64,000 bases of DNA from Callorhinus ursinus. Lineage: Eukaryota > Chordata > Mammalia > Carnivora > Otariidae. Of the stretch, positions 57,546-64,000 are shown piece after piece. The notes beneath the pieces are model-generated. The model was given only the letters and a program-made list of their open reading frames with translations, was not told where the DNA came from and searched no databases. The position numbers and the translations under genes were made by a program. Position 1 is the stretch's first letter; each line of letters starts with the position of its first letter. The stretch lies in the NCBI RefSeq assembly GCF_003265705.1, contig NW_020312935.1:4097603-4161602 (forward strand). The letters are read 5' to 3'.

Positions 57546-58289
57546 AAATGATTAAAAATAAAATAAAATAAAATAAAACAAAACAAAACAAAACATCTCC
57601 CAACAACCCAAGACTCCAGAGCCAGGTGGCTTCACTGGCAAACTTTACCAAATGTGTAAAGAAGAATAATAGCAACCCTATACAAACTGTTTCAGAAAAT
57701 GGAGAAAGGAATACTTCCCATCTTGTTTTATATAGCCAACACAGAAACCTGATGAAGATATAAGAAAATTACAGATGGGGGTAACCTCATGAATATAAGA
57801 AAAATCTTTAAGAATATATTAGCAAATTGAATCCAGCAATATATTAAAATAATATTCCATAACAAAGTGGAGTCTAACTGAAGAATGCAAGGTTATTTAA
57901 CATTTGAAAATCAATATACTACATTTACAGAGTAAGGAGAAAAACCATATGATCATCTTAACAGATGAAAAAAAATCATTTGACAATACTCAATATCACT
58001 TATGATAAAAGCTCTCAACAAATTGGAAATTTTTTAAAAACTTCCTCAAACTGTTGAAGGACATCTACAAATAAGCCAATCTTTTGAAAATCCATACCTA
58101 TGATCATACCTAATAGTTAAATAGTAACACTTTTTCCCTAAGATCAGGAATAATGCAAGGATGTTCACTCTCATCATTTCTTTTCAAAATTGTACCAGAG
58201 GTTCTAGCTAGTGCAGTAAGAAAAAAAAAAAGGAATAAAGATCAGAAAGGAAGAAATTAAAATAGTAAAGATTTAGTTTAAGAAATTTA

Positions 58290-58780
58290 TAAAAATACAA
58301 ATATGCAAATAACTATTTTTACCACCCAGCTCCCAGTGATAACCACTGTTAATATTTTGGTATTCCTGTATTTTTTCTATGAATGAATATGCTTTTTTTT
58401 TTCCCCAAAAGAGATGTTTTGTTGATTGCTTTCTCCACTTAATGATAGTGATCTCTTTTCCATGTCATTAAATATTTCTTAATACCATCATTTTTCATTG
58501 TAAGTAGTATTCCATTGTATGAATGCTGAATGTTCTACACACACTTTAATCAAATCCATGTGGTTGGACATTTAAATTGTTCCAAATTTATCGTTAGTCA
58601 AAATGCTTTACTTTAGATACACAAAAGCTGGATATTTATATATATCCATGACTCTTGGAAAAAAACTCCAAGGAACAAAGTTTCTGGGCAATATTATAAG
58701 CACATTTTAAGATTTTTATTCATATTGCCAGTTTCACAACCAAAAGTATATACCACTTTTTATATCCAGAGAAATGCATG
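58290..58780 (-). mobile_element. Ancient L1 3' end, minus strand
   Basis: GTAGTATTCCATTGTATGAA (58503), GTGGTTGGACATTTAAATTG (58560) and ATTTCTGGGCAATATTATAA-like sequence follow very old L1 3' regions in reverse. Confidence 0.55.
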
Positions 58781-58839
58781 GAGAGTGGACATTATGTGTG
58801 CCTTCCCCAAACCTTTTATCTGCCTCTTGATAACATCCC

Positions 58840-59335
58840 CAATTTTCATACAGCATTCTCATCCCTCTCCCATCCAACCTATGTGCTTTGGTTGAAGGTG
58901 GCCCCATTCCAGATCCATGAATGAAACATGTAGCTCCAGCCTAAGCTAAGCAATGTAACTACCTGAATCCAGCTACTAGCTCAGGGATAGGCTCATATTT
59001 CAAGTTGGGCCAATGAGATATATAGAAAAATTGACAGTTTCTGTGAAAGCAACTTCCTCTCCCTTCTCTCATTCACCCTGCAAGTAGATAAGGAAACAGA
59101 CAACCTCAGGAATTGTTGATAATCTTAAACCAGAGTTAGGATTAAGCTGAAACTGTAGAAAGTAGACAGGAGAGACATAAAGAAACCAGGCTCTAGATAA
59201 TACTGTTGAGTCCATGAAATAAGCCAAACTTGTGAAATTCAAGCATTGAGCACCAATAAATATCATGTATTAAGTTATTTGAATTGGGTTTTCTGTTACT
59301 TGCAACCAAATATTACCTAATACAGAAGAGTATCT
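58840..59335. repeat. Unnamed old interspersed repeat
   Basis: AGTTGGGCCAATGAGATATA (59000) and GAATTGGGTTTTCTGTTACTTGCAACC (part at 59281) are phrases I associate with old mammalian LTR or DNA-transposon relics, but I cannot name the family. Confidence 0.35.
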
Positions 59336-59384
59336 GTATTATTATTCATAATCCATGAAAATAATCTTTTAAAAATATTGCCAG

Positions 59385-59595
59385 GGTACCAGGGTGGCTC
59401 AGTGGGTTAAGCATCCAACTCTTGATTTCAGCTCAGGTCATGATCTCAGGGTCATGGGATCAAGACCTGAATGGGGTTCCGTACTGGGTGTGGGGTCTGC
59501 TTAAGATTCTCTCTCCCTCTCCCTCTACCCCTTCTCCCCCACAACCCGCTCACATGTGCATATGCATGCTCTCAATCTCTAAAAAAAAAAAGAAA
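59385..59595 (+). mobile_element. Old-type CAN-SINE, + strand
   Basis: GGTACCAGGGTGGCTCAGTG, ACTCTTGATTTCAGCTCAGG, CTTAAGATTCTCTCTCCCTC, then a mixed A-tail. The flanks AAAATATTGCC and AAATACAGCC may be a decayed TSD. Confidence 0.92.
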
Positions 59596-59599
59596 AGAA

Positions 59600-59990
59600 A
59601 AAAGAAATACAGCCATATTTACAGATTATTTTTTATTTTTAATTTCCATTTCTTTGACTAATAGTAAGGTTAAAAATGTTTTCAGACATGTATTGGATGT
59701 GTTCTTTCTTTGGTAAATTTTCTGTTAATTCTCTTTTTTTCCTATTGTGTTTAAATTCTTGATTTGTAAGAACTTAATATATAAAATATTAGCACTTTGG
59801 CACATGTATTAAAGTTGTTTTATGAGTTCATTGCTTGTCTTTGTTTTTATATGGACAAAGCTATCAATAATTTCCTTTATAGTCTTAACCATTAGTAACA
59901 AGTTTAGAAAGTCTATTAACATTTTAAGATTACATAAATAGTAAATATATTTATTGGAAAGACAAATAATCACTGCTGAGCCCTGAAATA
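59600..59990. other. AT-rich DNA, unrecognised
   Basis: TTTGACTAATAGTAAGGTTA and TAAAATATTAGCACTTTGGC could be minus-strand L1 ORF2 end, but weak. Confidence 0.3.
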
Positions 59991-59999
59991 ATAGTATGG

Positions 60000-60720
60000 A
60001 AGTTAAAATGGAAGAAACATTTCCAATCTAGGAAAAAAAAAAAAACAAAGAGATTAAAGTCAAGAAAGAAAAGATCCAAGACTTGAGGGAATAGGTACCA
60101 GAAATCCAAGAGGTGAATAATAAGAACTCCAAAAGGAGAAAAGTAAAGCTATGGAGAAAAGGCAATAATTGAGTAATAGGAGAATTTGTCCCTGAACTAA
60201 ATAAACCCTACAGAGGGAAAAGGCTCAAATAGTTCCAGGTAAAACTGATAAGAAACATACATTCAGGCATATCCTGAAGAATTTCTGAATTCCACGGGTT
60301 AAAAGAAAATATCAGAATTTTTAAGGTAAAACAAAAATAACACATAAAAAGAAATTAGGCTTATATCAAACATTCATCTCCAACACTAGAACTTAGATGA
60401 TAATGGAATAAATTTTTAAGAGTACTGAGAAGGAAAGAAATGAACTGTAAAAATTCTGGAATGCAGCTAAAATATTAAAGAAAGACATTTGTGAAAATGC
60501 AGTAAGTCAGAGAAGATGTCACCCAATATACCACAAGAGAAATTCTGATAATAAACTATAATGAAATACTAAGTTACCTTAACAAAATTTAAGAGTTGGG
60601 GCAGTGAGAATAGAAGTGGAATGAGAAGGAAGAAAACATGCCTTGTTATTCTCTGAGAATTAGGAACAAGGAGAAAGTACAAGTGAAAGTGTTCCTAACA
60701 ACAAAATTCAATGGGAGAAT
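60000..60720 (+). mobile_element. Ancient L1/HAL1-like ORF1 region
   Basis: A-rich + strand DNA with ACCCTACAGAGGGAAAAGGC, AGAAACATACATTCAGGCAT, AACTTAGATGATAATGGAAT, AGTCAGAGAAGATGTCACCC. The order is that of HAL1/L1 ORF1-type sequence. Low certainty. Confidence 0.45.
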
Positions 60721-60759
60721 AGTCTCTCTTATAGACATCTTGTTCTAATATGAAAATAA

Positions 60760-60870
60760 TAATGATGATAGTTGACATTTATATGGTGCCTAATATATAC
60801 CACACACTGTTTTGTGTATTAAATATATTAAGTCACTAATTCTCACAAAAACTCTATGAATAAAATTAGA
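60760..60870 (-). repeat. MIR SINE, minus strand
   Basis: AGTTGACATTTATATGGTGC, TACCACACACTGTTTTGTGT, AATTCTCACAAAAACTCTAT match the reversed MIR end. Confidence 0.7.
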
Positions 60871-61334
60871 AGTAACAAAAAAAAAATGAAAAATATATAA
60901 CCAAGGCAATTAGGTCTTACCTTAAGGGATATAAACTGCTGGTAGCATTAAAAACAAATCTAGTCATACTATATTTAATATAAAGGTATAAGAAAAGAAA
61001 TGGATGGGAATATATATTAAAGATTTATGTTTACCTCTTTTCCATCCTGAAACCTACAATTTTTAAAAATTTAAAAATATACAAAAATCCTGACAAAGAG
61101 AATAGTAAAGTAGTGATTAAGAAATATTACCAAGTACTTGAGCCTTGCAATCTGTCAGACTGCTAAACTCAGTTGATCAGAGAATGCTAAACTTAGGCCA
61201 ATGCAAAATAAGGTAATTTTTAGCTCCACAGCTCCAGTAGAGCACAGCAGAGGCATCAAGTAATTCTAAAGGCTGCAGTTCAGGGAACTTGAAAGTATGC
61301 ATAAAGAAGAATTAAAGTCCATATCCTAACATGG

Positions 61335-61510
61335 TAGTGTCATGATTTAAAGCCCAGCTCTACTATTTATCACCTGTGTAATCCTAGACAAATTCCTTAA
61401 CCTCTCTGAGATGTTTCTTCATCTGGAAAATGAATATGCTAGCAAAACCTACTTCAAACCAGCCCACATGAAGCCATTAGAACAGGGCCTGCCACATCAT
61501 AAATTCTAAA
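61335..61510 (+). repeat. MIR SINE, + strand
   Basis: AAAGCCCAGCTCTACTATTT, AATCCTAGACAAATTCCTTA, GTTTCTTCATCTGGAAAATG and AGAACAGGGCCTGCCACATC match the MIR core and 3' part. Confidence 0.85.
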
Positions 61511-61521
61511 TGAAGATCAAG

Positions 61522-61660
61522 TTTTGGAGTCCTGAGATCGAGCCCCACATCAGGCTCTGTGCTCAGTGCAGAGTCTTCTTGGAGTTTCTCTTTCCCTCGG
61601 CTCCTCCCCACAGAGCTCCCCCCGCCAAGTAAATAAGTAAATCTTAAAAAAAAAAAATTT
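61522..61660 (+). mobile_element. 5'-truncated old CAN-SINE
   Basis: Begins inside the SINE (GGAGTCCTGAGATCGAGCCC) and ends AAGTAAATAAGTAAATCTTA plus an A-run. The tRNA-like head is missing. Confidence 0.85.
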
Positions 61661-61699
61661 TTAATCATAAAAAGGTCTGATGAGTCCAAAAGGAAAAAG

Positions 61700-62345
61700 A
61701 GAGAAAAGATGACAATCAGACAAATATCAAAATGACAGATTTAAGCCTAACCATAACAATAATCATATTAAATGTAAATGGTCTAAATACCCTAACTAAA
61801 AAGTAAAGATTTTCAGATTGGATATAAAAGCAAGATTTAACTATATTCTGCCTACAAACAACACATTTTAAATATAAAATCACATACAGGTTAAAAATAA
61901 AAGGATGGGAAAAGATAACCATGCTAACACTAATCAAAAGAAAGCTAGAGTGGTGATATCATTCACACTTATTAGATTCCAGAGTAAAGCCTATCGTAGC
62001 TACACAGGGATCAGTTTGAGACATAAATCATCTTAAACTTTCTTTCACCAAATCATACACCCTCAAAGTACATAAAGCAACATCTGATAGAACTCCAAGA
62101 AGTAATAGAGAAATCCATAACTATAGCGAAAAATTTCAATACCCACCTCTTAATAAATAATAAAACCTGTAAACACAAATTCAGTAAGGATATGGAAGAC
62201 CAAAACAACATAATCAAACAATATGTACTAGTTGACTCTTTTCAACAAGAGAATACACATTCTTTTCGGGTGCACATAAAACATTTACCAAGATAAATAA
62301 TATTTTGCAGCATTATTCAAATATCAAATTTAAAAGGATTCAAGG
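61700..62345 (+). mobile_element. Ancient L1 ORF2 endonuclease region, + strand
   Basis: TATTAAATGTAAATGGTCTA (61768), TCAGATTGGATATAAAAGCA (61814), AGAACTCCAAGAAGTAATAG (62090), CACATTCTTTTCGGGTGCAC (62257), ACATTTACCAAGATAAATAA (62281). Very decayed. Confidence 0.75.
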
Positions 62346-62914
62346 CAAAGAAAACATGCTCTATGACAACAATGAAAAGGTATTAAAAGCAACACAGGAA
62401 AAAAAGGGTGGGAGGAGTTAGCTGTAACATCAAGTTCTATGCAACTTAGCCTGACACATGTCTCAGTTTAAGTTAGGAGTGACTGCTGTGCAGTGCTCTT
62501 CCTGGTACATATGTTATACCTTTATCAGTTTCCCTCCCCCATTCATAAAGACCTCTCTTGTCCTCAGTACCCTGACACTTCAAGCTTACAACTGGGTTCT
62601 TCTCAGGGTCTATTCCTCTTAGGAAAGGAAAACATTTCTTGCACAAGCTGTTTGGCTCTCCTCATAGTTCAATTTTGTCTGAATATTTTATAAGTATCTC
62701 TCCTAGTTTCTGACTGTTAACGTTGTATCTTAGTTTCCAACACTGGCATACCTTTTTCTCTGATTTTACATTCCTTTGGTGATTTCAATGAGAATTTATA
62801 AGATGTAGTTAAATGCATATGCTCATATCACTTCCTTTAATCATAATCCACATGTCTCTTCTAATTTATCTTTTTTTTTTTTATTTGAAAGCACCAAGCA
62901 ATATAAAACTTCAT
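62346..62914. other. Unrecognised DNA
   Basis: No gene or diagnostic repeat seen; a 66-codon frame at 62493 lacks any recognised similarity. Confidence 0.4.
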
Positions 62915-63019
62915 GGGGTGCCTAGCTGGCTCAGTCAGTTGAGCATGTGAATCTTGATCTTGGGGGTTGTGAGTTCGAGTCCCACACTGGGTATAGAGAC
63001 TACTTAAAATATTAAAAAA
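62915..63019 (+). mobile_element. Short CAN-SINE variant (head plus A-tail), with TSD
   Basis: GGGGTGCCTAGCTGGCTCAG, GTTGTGAGTTCGAGTCCCAC, then ACTACTTAAAATATTAAAAA; no CT-rich middle. TSD TATAAAACTTCAT (about 62902-62914) and TCTAAAACTTCAT (63020-63032). Confidence 0.94.
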
Positions 63020-63032
63020 TCTAAAACTTCAT

Positions 63033-63321
63033 AAAATTTCCTTAGTTCATGAAACTGCACATTTTTCCTCTGGATAATTACTTTCAAACATCTAAAGTAA
63101 AAGGTCTTTCCAAACATGTAAATCAGGAAAAAATATATCCATAGATTTAATAAGCCTATTCTTCCCGCATTGCCTTCATAAAAGTGGAAGTGAAGGATTT
63201 TCAGAATTTTCAGAAGCTCAAGTTAAAGAGTGAGACTTGGGGAAAGGATGGAGAAGGATGAAATTGTGACAGACCAAATAGCTAAAGTCCTTGTTCAATC
63301 ACAGCCTTAAATGTGTGTAAG

Positions 63322-63363
<42 letters not shown>

Positions 63364-64000
63364 ACTTCTTTATTAAAATGCATAAAGCAGCCAGAAGCAG
63401 GAGCACCAATAAATTCTTCTGTATAAGCAGAATTTTTTAATGGCTCCCTGAACACTAATAACCACTGCTCTCTTATGTGTACTTGACTCTGTTTAACCTT
63501 TTTCTGGTGCTTTTTAACTTCTCCAAGTCAGGTACTAATATGGAACTAATATGGGCTTTATTTTCCCTATAGGAATAGCAAAAAGAGCAGTGCACATTAT
63601 CGTAATCACACAAGTCCTTCTAGTAACGGTAGGACTTTAGATCAAAGCCTATGCATTATAGCCCAGGAAAAGAATTTAATAACAATTGCAAGGCTAAGCA
63701 ATCTTGTTTTTAAACATCGGATATTTCATTGACTATTAGTCACAGAAAAAAATACTCCTGGCTAGCCAGTGACCCAGTAGGAGGGAAAACGGACATCCTT
63801 TTTGTCTTGGTTGCTGCTGCCCTCAGCAGCAAGGATATCCATGCAATGGCTGACCATCATGGCCTGACATCGATGAAGGATGGCTAGAAATATGAACCCT
63901 TTTTATCTTGGAAAGATGAATTTTTGAGAGAGTTCTCACTGCTGGAAATAACAATTTAAGAGAAAAGGGTAGGGACAATGTTGTGTTTCTGTTCATATCA
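63033..64000. other. Unrecognised, probably unique DNA
   Basis: No gene or interspersed repeat recognised apart from the CA microsatellite. Confidence 0.45.
63324..63360. repeat. (CA)n microsatellite
   Basis: About 18 perfect CA units. Confidence 0.97.

Larger units (their letters stand above)
56746..58265 (+). mobile_element. Ancient L1, + strand, inverted 5' part of the twin-primed old element
   Basis: From the ORF2 linker (CAGTAATCTAAGCTTCCATC, 56750) to RT (ATGATCATCTTAACAGATGA, 57948; CAGGAATAATGCAAGGATGT, 58144), ending GAAGAAATTAAAATAGTA (58250). The next bases in sense, the FADD region, are found at 52400 on the minus strand. It contains a tandem SINE pair (57152-57545). Confidence 0.8.

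Overview
This window is mammalian nuclear DNA from a carnivoran, probably a caniform; the species cannot be fixed from the sequence. The diagnostic evidence is about 30 copies of the carnivore tRNA-derived SINE (CAN-SINE: a tRNA-like head starting GGGGCRCCTGGGTGGCTCAG, a CT-rich middle and an AAATAAATAAAATCTT tail) together with carnivore-type LINE-1 (L1) 3' ends. No intact host protein-coding gene, exon, rRNA, tRNA gene or CRISPR array is visible. The window looks intergenic, or like the inside of a very long intron. Nearly every longer open reading frame is a piece of L1 ORF2.

Layout. 1-12.4 kb: L1 fragments of several ages on the + strand, including a fairly young one at about 8.13-11.52 kb and 3'-end fragments at 1-1.7 and 5.04-5.55 kb. 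12.4-15.3 kb: mostly unrecognised AT-rich DNA. 15.3-18.0 kb: an ancient L1 split by a dead RPL18A retrocopy. 18-30.3 kb: the least L1-dense part, with MIR, L2, an MLT1-like LTR, CAN-SINEs, a probable solo class I ERV LTR (24.92-25.44 kb) and an old L1 3' end. 30.3-36.4 kb: an L2 split by an L1 with an internal deletion, a dense run of minus-strand SINEs, and a SINE joined directly to an L1 3' end. 36.5-38.7 kb: old L1 and L2. 39.1-46.86 kb: a nearly full-length minus-strand L1 (3'UTR, ORF2, ORF1, 5'UTR) broken by four SINEs and two smaller L1 pieces. 46.9-48.8 kb: unrecognised. 48.8-58.3 kb: old minus-strand L1s and a nested pair of L1s that both show twin-priming (5'-inverted) structure. 58.3-64 kb: old L1/HAL1-like, MIR and SINE fragments plus unrecognised DNA.

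Nothing here acts as a multi-gene system. The interest is retrotransposition history: three inverted (twin-primed) L1s, one of them inserted at the inversion junction of another; two inverted L1 ORF2 segments about 9 kb apart that are far more alike than their own 3'UTRs, which suggests gene conversion; L1 3' ends that carry two related 3'UTR modules in tandem; a SINE-L1 composite; and inverted SINE pairs able to form RNA hairpins. All calls were made by eye from motif and phrase recognition; boundaries are good to a few bases where a target-site duplication (TSD) is given and to some tens of bases elsewhere.
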